This document shows, piece by piece, positions 19,912 to 30,190 of a stretch of DNA of 64,000 nt. Position 1 is the first letter of the stretch. The number at the start of each line of letters is the position of its first letter. This DNA comes from Lota lota. Its lineage: Eukaryota; Chordata; Actinopteri; Gadiformes; Lotidae. A program made the position numbers and the translations under genes. The notes under the pieces were generated by a model. That model was not told the origin of the DNA. It worked only from the letters and a program-made list of their open reading frames with translations, and did no database searches. The stretch covers positions 62,001 to 126,000 of the forward strand of contig JACYXH010000795.1 in the NCBI GenBank assembly GCA_026745465.1, given 5' to 3'.

Positions 19912-21536
19912 TAGAGTCGGTTCTCTCTCTCACCTTAGAGTCAATTCTTTCTCTCTCTCTCCTCTCTCACCTTAGAGTTGGTTCTCTCTCCCTCTCTCTC
20001 ACCTTAGAATCAGTGGTGCTCCATCAACCCATTTCCAGGTCCCTTCCTGCTCCAAGTCACTCAGACCAATCCAAAAAGAGTCCATATACTCTGAGAGGAA
20101 CTTCTGTTGAAAACATTAAGCAAAACAAACAATTACTAATTACATTTTCTGTATTGATTGCTCCCTTAAGTCCTAATTTGACATGTACATCAAGATCCAC
20201 TGATCCACTGAGACCCAATCAGAGCTCAAGTGTATCAGAAAGAGAACTGAGTTTTCCGTTAGGACAGCTGCCAATGTGAACATAAAGACTATAGGTTATT
20301 TTTCAGTTGGTCCTCTTTTTGATTTTCTTAAGCAGGACTGAATTCCATTGGTTTAAAAGGAACAATATATGACAACCATCAGTGGTGGGGGGCGTGTATT
20401 TAGGGGGGGGGGAGGTGGGGGGTTACCTGTTCCTGGGAGCTGTCTATAACCACCAGATCACCTCCTCGCTCCATGCAATCCTTCCTGCTGTTATTCCAGG
20501 AATTCCGCTGGTCCGAGTGATGATAGCAGGCATTGTCAAACTTCCTCCATCCCTCTGGGCACCTTTTGTCTGTGAGGTAAAGTAGGGACTAAATGAGCCG
20601 ATCCCAATCCCCTATTCCAGCAGTACAGCTGTTACATAAGCCCTACACAAGCCACATAAGCTATACTAGCCCTTTATGATGCACTTGTACAGGGGGCAGG
20701 AACCCCTGGCTCTATCTATAGGTATCCTATTTATACATTCTCAAATCTTAAAAATGCTACACCACAAATCTTGAAATAATAGGCCTATTTAAATAGTTTA
20801 AAAAAAAAATATATATATATATATGTGTATATAATTTATCTGTTGAACTGTGTGTAATGGTCCCAGGTGCTGGAATACGCCTGACAGTAACCATTATCTC
20901 AGCCAGAGCATTAAGTCTGTTTTCTGAGCTTTAATATATGGCTTCAACACAAAAATTTAATAAAGTCTGCGAGGGAAAACGTTTTTAGAATGTGGTGAGA
21001 AATGATAAAACCAGAAAAACTGTGACGTTGAACAGCATTTTTGCCCAAAACATGCTGCAATTGCCAGAACTTATCGTGATGGGGATGCTGGGGAAAAGCC
21101 ATCGCAGAACTACACAGAAAGACACAGCAGAGCAAGGCTTTAACAAATGCAAGAAATACTCATGAACATTTCGAAAAGGTTTGTTTAGGATCTAGACAAA
21201 CTTATCAAGGTTTTGCTTTTCAAGGCTCTTTCTGCTCTGGGTCGACCAACACACGAAGCCAGCGTCGCCACAGTTACATTCCAAACGCTCACTCCTTTTG
21301 ATGTTCTCCTTCTGCAGTTCATCAAACCTCTGCTTTAGGGAGAAGAGGCTTGAATTCTGCTGGTTTCTCTCCTCCACCAGCGTAGAGAGTTCCTTCTGTC
21401 GCTCTGTCAATTCAGACTGGAGACCCTGTACTGTGACAGAATCTGTAATTAAGACATTCATATCTCTATAAACACTCATTTTAAACCACAGAAACTAGCT
21501 GTGTTAGCTATAGTTTAAACAGGACCCACAGACACA

Positions 21537-21581
<45 letters not shown>

Positions 21582-22088
21582 ACGCAAACTGGACTAGAAA
21601 AAGTCTCAAATCTGATGTTTAGTGAAACTTTAGAAACAAACATCTTTGAATAAGTTTATCCAAAACTCCCAACTGAATAGATTGGGATTTTAAAAAGGAT
21701 TTAAGGATGGCCTCAATGATTCAGACCGTGGTGTTTATTCATGAACGATAACCAAACTCACATCGTAAACCAAGGACCAGGAGTCCAGCCAGAAGAATAA
21801 CACACAGAAGCCCCAGACCAAGTAACGCAGGTCTCAACCAACTAGTCCTTGTTCCCATCGCTCTGGGTCTCAGGGGACCTGGGTCCAGAAACAAACAGAG
21901 AGAGGAAGACGCTACACCTGTTTGTGTTTCACACAAATAAACATCACACTAGAGGAAAATTTTAATTTTATAGTCATTGTTAAATTATGGATGATGTCAT
22001 TGTTCTCATCTGTACTAGTTTTACCTGTGTGGTTTGGTGAAGCTGTTGAAGGTTCAAGCATGGCAACGTTGACGTAGATGTCCTCCAT
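19529..22088 (-). CDS. C-type lectin receptor, copy 1 (six exons, open)
   Basis: Exons on the minus strand: 22088-22025, 21878-21762, 21442-21293, 20569-20427, 20103-20003, 19709-19529. They total 756 nt with consistent phases (1,1,1,0,2) and AG/GT borders, giving 251 aa. Exon 1 is a short tail (MEDIYVNV, a YxxV and YxN tyrosine). Exon 2 is a transmembrane anchor ([20 protein letters not shown]). Exon 3 is a coiled stalk with an NSS glycosylation site. Exons 4-6 form a long-form C-type lectin domain with six Cys, QPDN and KWNDINC. QPD usually predicts galactose-type ligands, and WND is the calcium ligand. The topology and tail resemble CD209/ASGR-like fish receptors. The stalk is 9 nt shorter than copy 3. 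The product is inferred to be an immune or endocytic surface receptor. Confidence 0.85.
19841..19911. repeat. (CT)n microsatellite beside reiterated splice-donor text
   Basis: On the gene strand this is (GA)n in the intron after exon 5. Between the true donor (20001-20002) and the array, the CTAAGGTGAG donor text occurs again at about 19969 and 19932, with a decayed copy near 19910. Confidence 0.85.
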
Positions 22089-22194
22089 TGTCCCGACTTT
22101 GTATTTGTATATATTATATATTTGTAATGGCCAAAGGCCAAGACAGAGAGCTGTCTGGGGTGTGATGTGATAGGGGGTAGGCCTACTGCGTCTT

Positions 22195-22240
22195 CTTTAT
22201 ACGTCGCTTTAGGAGGAAGTGGTTTGTGGTTTGTGGTTTT
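22195..22240 (-). promoter_or_regulatory. Lectin copy 1 core promoter: TATA with ETS and RUNX-like sites
   Basis: On the gene strand TATAAAG lies about 107 bp upstream of the ATG. The plus strand just upstream reads AGGAGGAAGTGG (an ETS/PU.1-like GGAA core) followed by three TGTGG/GTGGTTT units resembling RUNX sites. The same layout precedes copies 2 and 3. Myeloid or lymphoid expression is inferred from motif type only. Confidence 0.5.
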
Positions 22241-22531
22241 ATTTAACACAACTATCAGCATTGTCACAGTTGAATTTTTCTTTTCCGCTTATCTGATTAT
22301 AAAAAAAATTAAAAATAATGTTGGTGTCTTGATTAATCATGATGATACATGATGATTCATGACGATCTATCATCGTGATTCGGTAGGCCTACTGTGTGTT
22401 CTTTCTAAGTAAAAAAAACGTGGAATACATTTGTGAATTAAGTTAAAGTTTGTTAACTAAACTTTTAATAGCCCCTCGACCCTGGTTACACCAGAGAGAG
22501 AGAGAGCTGCAGGGTTTTATGAGGAAGTGTT

Positions 22532-22975
22532 TGTCCTACCGTCAAGCCGTCCACTTCCGCCACCTAGCGGGCGCCGGCTGCAACTTCTCCACATGCCTTT
22601 CTGTTTACACACCTGCCGGCAATCCCCAATCAACACTATTTCAGCCGTGGTTTTCCTAGCAGCCAGCGGTAGTTCGTTGTTTACTCAACCTTTGTTAGTA
22701 TCTGCGTTCCCAGTTCGTGTATGCTTGCCCCTCTCTCAGTACCTGCCCGTAACCTGTTCTCTCCCTGTGCCCGGCTGTCCGCCGGCTTTCCTGCCCATCA
22801 CCGAACCCCTTGCCTGCCTGACCGCCTGCCTGCTACCAAACCCTTGCCCCCCTCACTACAGTTTGCTTAACCCCGGCTTATTGATATTCTCCCTTAATAA
22901 ACCCCTTGAACCTCTCCACCGTCTCCGCATTTCTGTGTCGTGCGTTTTGGTCCCCTCGTTCTGTCCCGCGAAACA
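22532..22975 (+). mobile_element. Solo Gypsy LTR in the lectin 5' flank
   Basis: The insertion starts TGTCCTACCGTCAAGCCGTCC and ends CCGCGAAACA, with the Gypsy LTR core (CCACCTAGCGGGCG, AATAAA near 22898). The inverted paralogue near 46890 and the one at 59680 are contiguous across this point (TTTTATGAG...GTGTTTTGTG), so the insertion is later than the duplications. I could not settle a target duplication. Confidence 0.8.
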
Positions 22976-23513
22976 TTGTTTTGTTTTAGTTTTTTCAAAA
23001 CCATAAACTTCCTCATAATTAAATTTATATTTTCTTGCTATTTATCCATTTTTGAAACAAATTATGGTGTCTTGTTTTCAATGGCTTTCATTATTTAGTT
23101 TCATAATTATTCATGATTATTATGTAAGATATAAAGGATATCCAGGAAGGGACCTGGATGTCCCTCATAGGTTTAGCCTACTAGAGTTTGAAGAAGACTC
23201 GACATACAAGGGTTATTAAACAAGTATATATTATTAAACTTATTCTGGAAACATGTTTCCTGGTAAATGGTTTATTGAACATTTAAATCACATTTAGCTC
23301 ACATGGAAGCATTTGCATTGGGCAAACCTATTTCAAAACCTTAATTGAAGAACAATCTGAAACAATCATCACCATTAACATTATATACTGTCTGATACAC
23401 TACCAACTCAAGTCACATAACCACAACCAGATCTGCTCGTGGAAAAGAACCCCTTCACACAACGGTACAAAGTCACTAATACACATAGAACCCACCAGGC
23501 CGTGGCTCACTAC
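22976..23513. repeat. Lectin 5' flank, inverted duplicate
   Basis: Non-coding. It is the inverted counterpart of 46325-46870 and 59105-59660 (shared AAACATGTTTCC, CCTTCCTGGATATCC on the complementary strand). It ends abruptly at the Gypsy LTR at 23514. Confidence 0.8.
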
Positions 23514-24095
23514 TGTCACGCCGTCCACTTCTGCCACCTAGCGTTGGTCACTTTCCTTCTTCTACGTCATCCATTCATCTCCCTCTGTCTACACACCGGC
23601 CGGCAATCTTCATTAGTACTCACTATATCAGCCCCGGATCTCCAAGCAGTCATCGCTAGATCGTTGTTTACACTACCACAGTCAGTACCTCGTCCCTGGC
23701 CCTTCCTCATGCTATAATTGCTAAAGTGTTTATCGCTTGCGCTAACAGTCTTCTCCCTTTGTCCAGTCTGCCTGATTACCTCCTTGTTGCCGAGCCCTCG
23801 CCTTCCCGACTACCTGCTCATTACCGAACCATTGCCTGTCTGACTTCCTGCTGGTTGCCAAACCCTCGCCTGTCTGACTTCCTGCTCGTTGCCGATCCCC
23901 TGCCTGTCTGACCACCTGCTCGTTGCCGAACCCTCGCCTGTCTGACTACCCGCCTGCCATGAAGCCCCTCGCCTCGCCCCCCTGTAACCTGCCTTAATCT
24001 TTTGTTGCCATCAGTAAATCCCTGTTATTCTTTACCTCTGTGTCAGTGTCTCTGTGTCGTGCATTTGGGTCCAATCTCCACTAGCCCCCATAACA
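23514..24095 (+). mobile_element. Gypsy 5' LTR (582 bp)
   Basis: Runs TGTCACGCCGTCC to CCCCCATAACA, with TG/CA termini and a CAGTAAATCCCTG end region. The matching 3' LTR is 27396-28009. The gag start codon follows 16 bp later. Confidence 0.9.
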
Positions 24096-24111
24096 GTATG
24101 ATCTAGCCACA

Positions 24112-24897
24112 ATGGACCCAGCCGACACCGAGAACCTTCGACAGGTAATTTTACGGCAAGGATCCCTCTTGGGGCAGCATGACCAGGCCCTCCAGGAGAT
24201 CGCGTCCAGTCTCCAGGAGTTTTCTCAAGTCATCCGAGAACTCCAGACTCCACTGCCTCCCCCCGCCATTCCAGAACTACCCCTTCCAATCCCAAGCCCT
24301 CCTACTCCCTCTCGTGAACCATTCATCCCTGCCCCTGGGCGTTGCGAGGGCGACCTTGGTTCCTGTCGAGCCTTTCTGATTCAATGCTCATTGGTTTTCG
24401 AACAACCCCTGACTTATCCCACAGACAGATCATGGATTGCTTACCTGATCGGCGCGTTACGAGGTGAAAGTCTCTCATGGGCTACGGCCGTATGGGAACG
24501 CGGCTCTGAGATCTGCTCCTCCTTCCCTGACTTCACAGAGGAGATGCGTAAGGTGTTCGACCATCCAGTACGTGGTAGGGATGCTTCAAAACGCCTATTT
24601 TCCCTATGCCAGGGCTCCCGCAGCGTAGCTGCCATTGCCATCGAGATCTGCACCCTCGCTGCGGAGAGTGGCTGGAATGACAAAGCGTTACAGGGGGCAT
24701 TCCTGAGCGTGCTCTGCGACGCCGTCAAGGATGAGTTGGTTTCCCGGGAGGATCCTACGAACTTCGACCAGCTGATCGCACTAGCAATATGGGTGGACAA
24801 CTGGCTCTGCGAGCATCGCAGGGAGCGAACTATTCGATCACCGATGTCCTTCTGGGCCTTAGCCCATGCAATTGGGTCATACCCGCTTGTCTCCTGA
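24112..24897 (+). CDS. Gypsy gag (capsid region), open
   Basis: The 261-codon frame starts [12 protein letters not shown] right after the LTR. An N-terminal helix region ([20 protein letters not shown]) leads to a Pro-rich linker ([14 protein letters not shown]) and the capsid: [44 protein letters not shown] and [20 protein letters not shown]. These are typical of chromodomain Gypsy gag (retrotrans_gag type), which forms the particle shell. The frame ends before the zinc knuckle. [15 protein letters not shown] lies in another frame at about 24928-24972, so one indel separates capsid from nucleocapsid. Confidence 0.85.
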   Translation: MDPADTENLRQVILRQGSLLGQHDQALQEIASSLQEFSQVIRELQTPLPPPAIPELPLPIPSPPTPSREPFIPAPGRCEGDLGSCRAFLIQCSLVFEQPLTYPTDRSWIAYLIGALRGESLSWATAVWERGSEICSSFPDFTEEMRKVFDHPVRGRDASKRLFSLCQGSRSVAAIAIEICTLAAESGWNDKALQGAFLSVLCDAVKDELVSREDPTNFDQLIALAIWVDNWLCEHRRERTIRSPMSFWALAHAIGSYPLVS

Positions 24898-27395
24898 AGA
24901 GAGAGAGCGTCGCATGTTGACCAGGTCCTGCCTGTACTGTGGTCAACCTGGCCACTTTTTGTCCGTGTGTCCTACTTGCTCGGGAATTGGGCATCGTAGT
25001 CAGTAGCCTGAGAGGTCCTGATGAGTCGAGCCCCTTGATCTGTCCTCTGTGCCAGAGACTTACCATGACTTGGGCCTTGTTTATAGTAAGGTCCACGCCC
25101 TATCCCTGCCTCCTCACTGCCCCTATGACTGCGCTATAGACCTCCTTCCCGGTTCCCTCTTGCCTAGCAGCCGCCTGTATAACCTCTCCCAACCTGAGCT
25201 GCTGGAATCATCCGTCAATCATCCTAACCGGTGGGTGAGGGCTTCTTCTTTGTCTGCAAGAAGGACCGTTCCCTCCGGCCATGCATCAACTTCAGGGGGT
25301 TGAACAACATCACCGTCCATTACCAGTATCCTTTACCCCTCATTAGCTCGGCCTTCGTTCCTCTCCACGGGGCCACGGTGTTCTCTAAATTGGACCTTCG
25401 TAACGCCTACCATTTGATCCGCATCCGTGAGGGGGATGAATGAAAGACTGCCTTCAACACCCCCCTGGGTCATTTTGAATATCTGGTTATGCCCTTCGGT
25501 CTTACCAACGTCCTTGCTATGTTCCAAGCCCTGGTGAATGATGTCCTCCGCGACATGCTCAGTAATTCTTTTTTTGTTTAACTCGATGAAATTTAGATCT
25601 TCTCCAAGTCTGTAGCTGAGCATAAACTTCACGTGCGGCAGGTTCTCCAATGTCTATTGGAGAATAAACTTTATGTCAAGGCGGAGAAATGTGAGTTCCA
25701 AATGCAATCCATCTCAATTCTGGGTGACATCATAGGCCAGGGGAAGGTGAGAATGGACCCTGCTAAGGTTTCCGCAGCGGCGGAATGGGCCTCTCCCTCA
25801 ACCCGTAAGCAGCTTCAGCGGTTCCTTGGTTTTGCCAACTTTTAACATCGCTTTATTCACGGATACAGCCGCATCGCCGCACCACTCACGGCCCTTACCC
25901 CCCCAAAGAAGATCTTCGAGTGGACACTGGAGGCCGAGACCGTCTTCCGAGGTCTCAAAGAATGGTTTGTGTCTGCGCCCATCCTCTCCCAGCCTGATCC
26001 CTCTCTCCAGTTTGTGGTGGAGGTCGACGCCTCAGACACCGGGGTAGGGGCGGTTCTGTCCCAACGCTCTCCCTTAGACCACAAGTTACATCCGTGCGCC
26101 TTCTTCTCCCGAAGGCTGACTCCCCCAGAGCAAAACTATGAAGTGGGCAACCGAGAGCTACTGGCAGTGAAATTAGCACTGGAGGAGTGGGGGCACTGGC
26201 TGGAGGGCACAGAGCAGCCCTTTATCGTTTGGACGGACCACCGTAACTTGTCCTACATCCAGTCCACAAAAAGGCTGAACTCCTGACAGGCCAGGTGGGC
26301 CTTGTATTTTGGTCGCTTCAATTTCACCTTGACCTTTCGACCAGGCTCCCGGAACATCAAGCCGGATGCCTTATCCCGTATACACTCTACCGTGGACAAA
26401 TGCACTGACCCCGAGCACATCCTGCCATCCTCCTGTCTCGTCGCTACGCTCACCTGGGAGATTGAGTCGGCATTTCTTCAGGCACAGGGACTTTAGCCCG
26501 ATTCAGGTACCGGTCCTCCCAACCGGTTGTTTGTCCCTGACTCAGTGCGGACTAGGGTGCTTTTGTGGGCACACTCTACCAGACTCACCTGTCACCCTGG
26601 CATAACCCGCACCCTAGACTTCCTGCGTCAACGTTTCTGGTGGCCCACCATGGACGCGGATGTCTGCTCATTCATCGCGGCGTGCGCAACCTGCGCTCGA
26701 AACAAGTCCTCGACTCATCCCCGTTCCGGTCTGCTCCGTCCCTTGCCCATTCCCAGTCGTCCTTGTCAGCCTCCCTTGCTCCCATCCATGGAGGCTGAGA
26801 TCGTGGTTCCCTCTGTCCAGGCTCACATGCACCGGTGTCAGCATACCTGGAGATGTACATGCACCACCCTGCTCCGTGCTTCCACCCGCTCCCAGCACGA
26901 AGCGTACAGACGTCGTAGTCCAGCCCCACAATACACACCTGGGCAGAAGGTCTGGCTTCGGTTGAAGGATCTTCCGTTAAGGGTGGCTTCCTAGAAACTT
27001 GCTCCCCGCTTTGTTGGTCCTGTTGAACTCGAACCCCTTGTGAACCCCTGTGCTGTTCGTCTCAAACTTCCTTCATCCCTTCGTGTCCACCCCACCTTTC
27101 ACGTCTCCCAGATAAAGCCTGTGTCAACCAGCTCACTGTCACCCCCTACGCCTGCTCTACCTCCACCCAGGATCATAGACGATCACCCGGCATTTTCAGT
27201 CCGGTGACTCCTGGATGTGCGGCGCTGTGGCCGGGGGTTCCAGTACCTCGTGGACTGGGAGGGCTACGGCCCTGAGGAGTGTTCCTGGATACCCCGGAGC
27301 CAAATCCTGGATGCCTCTCTCATCCGGGACTTCAATAAGGAGCACCCGTCCAGTACCGGGCATACGCCAGGTGGCGTCCGTAAAGGGAGGGGTAC
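24898..27395 (+). pseudogene. Gypsy pol: knuckle, RT, RNase H, deleted integrase, chromodomain
   Basis: RT text runs from [19 protein letters not shown] through [20 protein letters not shown] to [19 protein letters not shown] residues. The active-site region reads FFV-stop-LDEI-stop (about 25575-25600), so YxDD is gone. RNase H (25905-26400) keeps [26 protein letters not shown] and WTDHRNLS with one stop at 26285. The integrase keeps the zinc region (FWWPTMDADV, CATCARNKSS), then jumps in frame at 26765 to [12 protein letters not shown], losing all three core acidic residues. The chromodomain [19 protein letters not shown] closes it. Confidence 0.8.
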
Positions 27396-28009
27396 TGTCA
27401 CGCCGTCCACTTCTGCCACCTAGCTGTGGTCACTGTCCTTCTTCTACGTCCTCCATTAATCTCCCTCTGTCTACTCACCGGCCGGCAATCTTCATTAGCA
27501 CTCACTATATCAACCCCGGATCTCCAAGCAGTCATCGCTAGATCGTTGTTTACACTACCACAGTCAGTACCTTGTCCCTGGCCCTTCATCATGCTGTAAT
27601 TGCTAAAGTGTTTATCGCTTGCGCTAACAGTCTTCTCCCTATTTCCAGTCTGCCTGATTACCTCCATTTTTCCGAACCCTCGGCTGCCTGATTATCCGAC
27701 CGTTGCCGAACCCTCGCCTGCCTGACTACCTGCTCGTTGCCGAAACCTCGCCTGTCTGACTACCTGCTCATTGCCGAACCCTCGCATGTTTGACTACCTG
27801 CTCGTTACAAAACCACCGCCTGTCTGTCTACCTGCTCATGCCAAACCCTCGCCTGTCTAACTACCCACCTGCCATCAAGCCCCTCGCCTCGCCCCCCTGT
27901 TACCTGCCTTACTCTTTTGTTGCCCTCAGTAAATCCCTGTTATTCTTTACCTCCGTGTCAGTGTCTCTGTGTTGTGCATTTGGGTCCAATCTCCACTCGC
28001 CCCATAACA
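27396..28009 (+). mobile_element. Gypsy 3' LTR (614 bp)
   Basis: TGTCACGCCGTCC to CCCCATAACA. It is somewhat longer than the 5' LTR because of extra GCCGAACCCTCGCCTG-type repeat units. Divergence from the 5' LTR is visible, so the insertion is not recent. Confidence 0.9.
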
Positions 28010-28240
28010 TTTTCTCCAGCCCAGTGGCAAATGTAAGGACATCTCCCAGGCTCAGCTGCGTTTCTCCAGCTGTCAAAACATATTTTTGAACTTCGAAACG
28101 ATCTGTTATTTTACAGTTTAAATTATAACAAATTAGGTGAATATACTAGACAATCGATGTGTTTTGGTGTTGTTCTGAACAACATCACATGAACAACACA
28201 AAGTGGCTTCATGTGCACACAGACAACACCACTTGTCAGT
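28010..28240 (-). pseudogene. HECT-like exon remnant plus duplicated flank
   Basis: 28012-28080 matches the start of the minus-strand exon at 55460-55535 (AGCCCAGTGGCAAATGTAAGG shared). The rest of the exon has been replaced by the Gypsy LTR. 28145-28238 is the third copy of the 8505-8655 segment. Confidence 0.6.
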
Positions 28241-28641
28241 TTATTAATGTACTCGTCATTCCCAAACATTGTTTTACACATATCACTTGCTGCAGGCAAT
28301 ATTAAATCATCTGCAATTGTGTATGGCTTTTTCTTCTGATCAATCCGAAGAGCAACTTGATCAGAGGCTTTTCAAAGCTAATTCACCAACTTTAGCTGAT
28401 TGTCTCATCAATGTCTGTTGACCTTGGAGAGATTTTAGACGAGCTTGGAAGTACTCCGCTGCTTTTTCTTGTAAGTGGCTATTGGTTGTCTCCAAGTGAG
28501 GCTGCTGCTTTGATGGCTTCAAAGCTTTGTTTGACAGCACCGCAGAGCAGATTACACACACTGGCAATTCAACGTCCTCCGTCTCCTTGAAGGTAAATCC
28601 AAACTTGAGATTTTCGGGCCTTCTGTCATTTGCGCTTACCC
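28241..28641 (-). pseudogene. hAT/ZBED-like transposase, BED finger and following part
   Basis: The minus-strand text LKFGFTFKETEDVELPVCVIC, then SAVLSNKALKPSKQQPHLET and FQARLKSLQGQQTLMRQSAK matches my recollection of ZBED5/SCAND3-type domesticated hAT proteins: a CxxC...H BED-type finger followed by a linker. A frameshift near 28362 leads to LRIDQKKKPYTIADDLILPA and then truncation at 28241. The N-terminal part lies beyond the retrovirus at 36311-36443. Confidence 0.65.
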
Positions 28642-28645
28642 GTAG

Positions 28646-29109
28646 TGTTGTAGAAAAAACACGCAACTTGATGTCTGCCGAAATGTAACCTGACACTTCT
28701 ACCGAAACGAACGACACCCTGTGAAGTGGGGCCTTATGTAAATCTGCTATAGTATGCGGCCAAGATACCGTTGCATTCCCCCAACGGAGTAGTGCCCATG
28801 GAACAGTAAAACATCCCCCTCTCGACAAAGACCCCCAGCTGAGAACCCTGAAGATATAACCCATTGTTGCAGAGGTCTCTATCTCTTTCTCCGGTGTTCT
28901 CTCGCGGGTCCACACCTTTAAGGGGTGGGCCTATCGACAAGAATACAGCGCGCTGTAGAGATAGCAGCGAGTATCGAGATTTGACATTTTTGTGTTCTAT
29001 ATTAGCATTGGAATAAAACTCCATACCGCATAATTAATTCGACTTGCATCTTTGCTTCTTTTTACCGGGTTTCCAAGTTCAACATCGTCTTGCCTTTTAA
29101 TTTACAACA
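28646..29109 (+). repeat. Retroviral 5' LTR
   Basis: Carries a GGAATAAAACTCC polyadenylation signal near 29010 and a GC-rich stretch (GGGTCCACACC, CAGCGCGCTG) upstream that may hold the promoter. The minus-strand open frame across it is also present in the 3' LTR and is not a gene. Confidence 0.9.
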
Positions 29110-29111
29110 GT

Positions 29112-29129
29112 TGGTGACCCCGACGTGAT
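29112..29129 (+). promoter_or_regulatory. Primer-binding site, tRNA-Trp type
   Basis: TGGTGACCCCGACGTGAT two bases after the LTR. This is the tRNA-Trp primer site known from avian alpharetroviruses. Confidence 0.85.
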
Positions 29130-29426
29130 CTCTAAGGAAGACAAAGGAACCCGGTGCAGCCGACGACGGCCGCGAGGCCTCGGACCAACCTCTGTATCTC
29201 CTCGGCGCCAGGTTAAACTAGGTAAGCAGGACCTGTGTTAGCAACCGAACCTGTATAGGACAATTCCGGCCCCCGGAATTTAATTTAGAATAGGCCCAGT
29301 CTATTAGGAGGAGATATAGACGGGGGGTAGGTCACACCGCGAGGTCTGCATCATTGTGAACCATAAACTAAATGCAAAGTTGTCAAATCACGTATATTCT
29401 ATTGTTTGTTATATGTTTGTTTGATT
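29130..29426 (+). other. Retroviral leader, upstream part
   Basis: No ORF of note. AGGTAAGC at about 29219 is a good 5' splice-donor match and could be the retroviral splice donor. If so, the repeat array downstream would be removed from spliced env RNA and kept in genomic RNA. Confidence 0.45.
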
Positions 29427-30190
29427 GACCGTGTTTGCGGAGCCGTCTAAAGATGGCGGATACCATTAGTTAAGATTGTAGTTGACCGTGTTTGCGGAGC
29501 CGTCTAAAGATGGCGGATAACAAAAGGTTATAAGTATGTTGGATTGACCGTGTTAACGGAGCCGTCTAGAGATGGCGGATAACTAATGGTTGTATGTATG
29601 TTTGTTTGTTAATCGTGTTTGCGGAGCCGTCTAAAGATGGCGGATACCTAATAGTTAAGATTGCAGTTGACCGTGTTTGCGGAGCCGTCTAAAGATGGCG
29701 GATAACTAAAGGTTATAAGTATGTTGGATTGACCGTGTTAACGGAGCCGTCTAGAGATGGCGGATAACTAAAGGTTGTATGTTTGTGTGTGTAGCGTGTT
29801 TGCGGAGCCGTTTAAAGAAGGCGGATAACTAATAGTTAAGATTGTAGTTGACCGTGTTTGCGGAGCCGTCTAAAGATGGCGGATAACAAAGGGTTATAAG
29901 TATGTTGGATTGACCGTGTTAACGGAGCCGTCTAGAGATGGCGGATAACTAAAGGTTGTGTGTGAAGCGTGTTTGCGGAGCCGCCTAAAGAGGGCGGATA
30001 CCTAATAGTTAAGATTGTAGTTGACCGTGTTTGCGGAGCCGTCTAAAGATGGCGGATAACAAAAGGTTATAAGTATGTTGGATTGACCGTGTTAACGGAG
30101 CCGTCTAGAGATGGCGGATAACTAAAGGTTGTATGTTTGTGTGTGAAGCGTGTTTGTGGAGCCGTCGAGAGATGGTGGATAGCTAAGGGT
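29427..30190 (+). repeat. Leader tandem array: 13 hairpin / YY1-like / micro-uORF units
   Basis: Thirteen units share GCGGAGCCGTCTAAAGATGG-type cores. Three unit types recur in fixed order, giving a roughly 180-bp triad repeated four times plus one unit. CCGTCT and AGATGG can pair (one G-U) as a small hairpin. AAGATGGCGG (or GAGATGGCGG) matches the YY1 consensus. Eleven units keep an ATG (29453, 29510, 29572, 29637, 29695, 29757, 29876, 29938, 30049, 30111, 30172) with purine at -3 and G at +4, opening ORFs of 4-7 codons (MADN-stop, MADNKRL-stop). Two units lost the ATG. Confidence 0.85.

Larger units (their letters stand above)
23514..28009 (+). mobile_element. Chromodomain Ty3/Gypsy element with both LTRs, non-autonomous
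   Basis: A 4.5-kb element: LTR, gag, degraded pol, chromodomain, LTR. Gag is open, RT has lost its YxDD motif to stop codons, and the integrase core is deleted in frame. The flanks do not form a target duplication. The left flank belongs to the lectin upstream block and the right flank to the HECT-like exon block, so the two ends were brought together by rearrangement. Confidence 0.85.

Noticed and set aside
19821..20279. Plus-strand Ser/Leu-rich ORF
   Set aside because: Translation of the CT microsatellite and the antisense of lectin exon 5.
28361..29024. Minus-strand ORFs over the retroviral LTR, also at 35828-36221
   Set aside because: Identical in both LTRs and antisense to the element; they arise from LTR sequence. 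Only the part below 28641 reflects the hAT/ZBED ORF.
29427..30190. CRISPR array
   Set aside because: Units are contiguous tandem repeats with similar spacers, in a eukaryotic retroviral leader; no cas genes.
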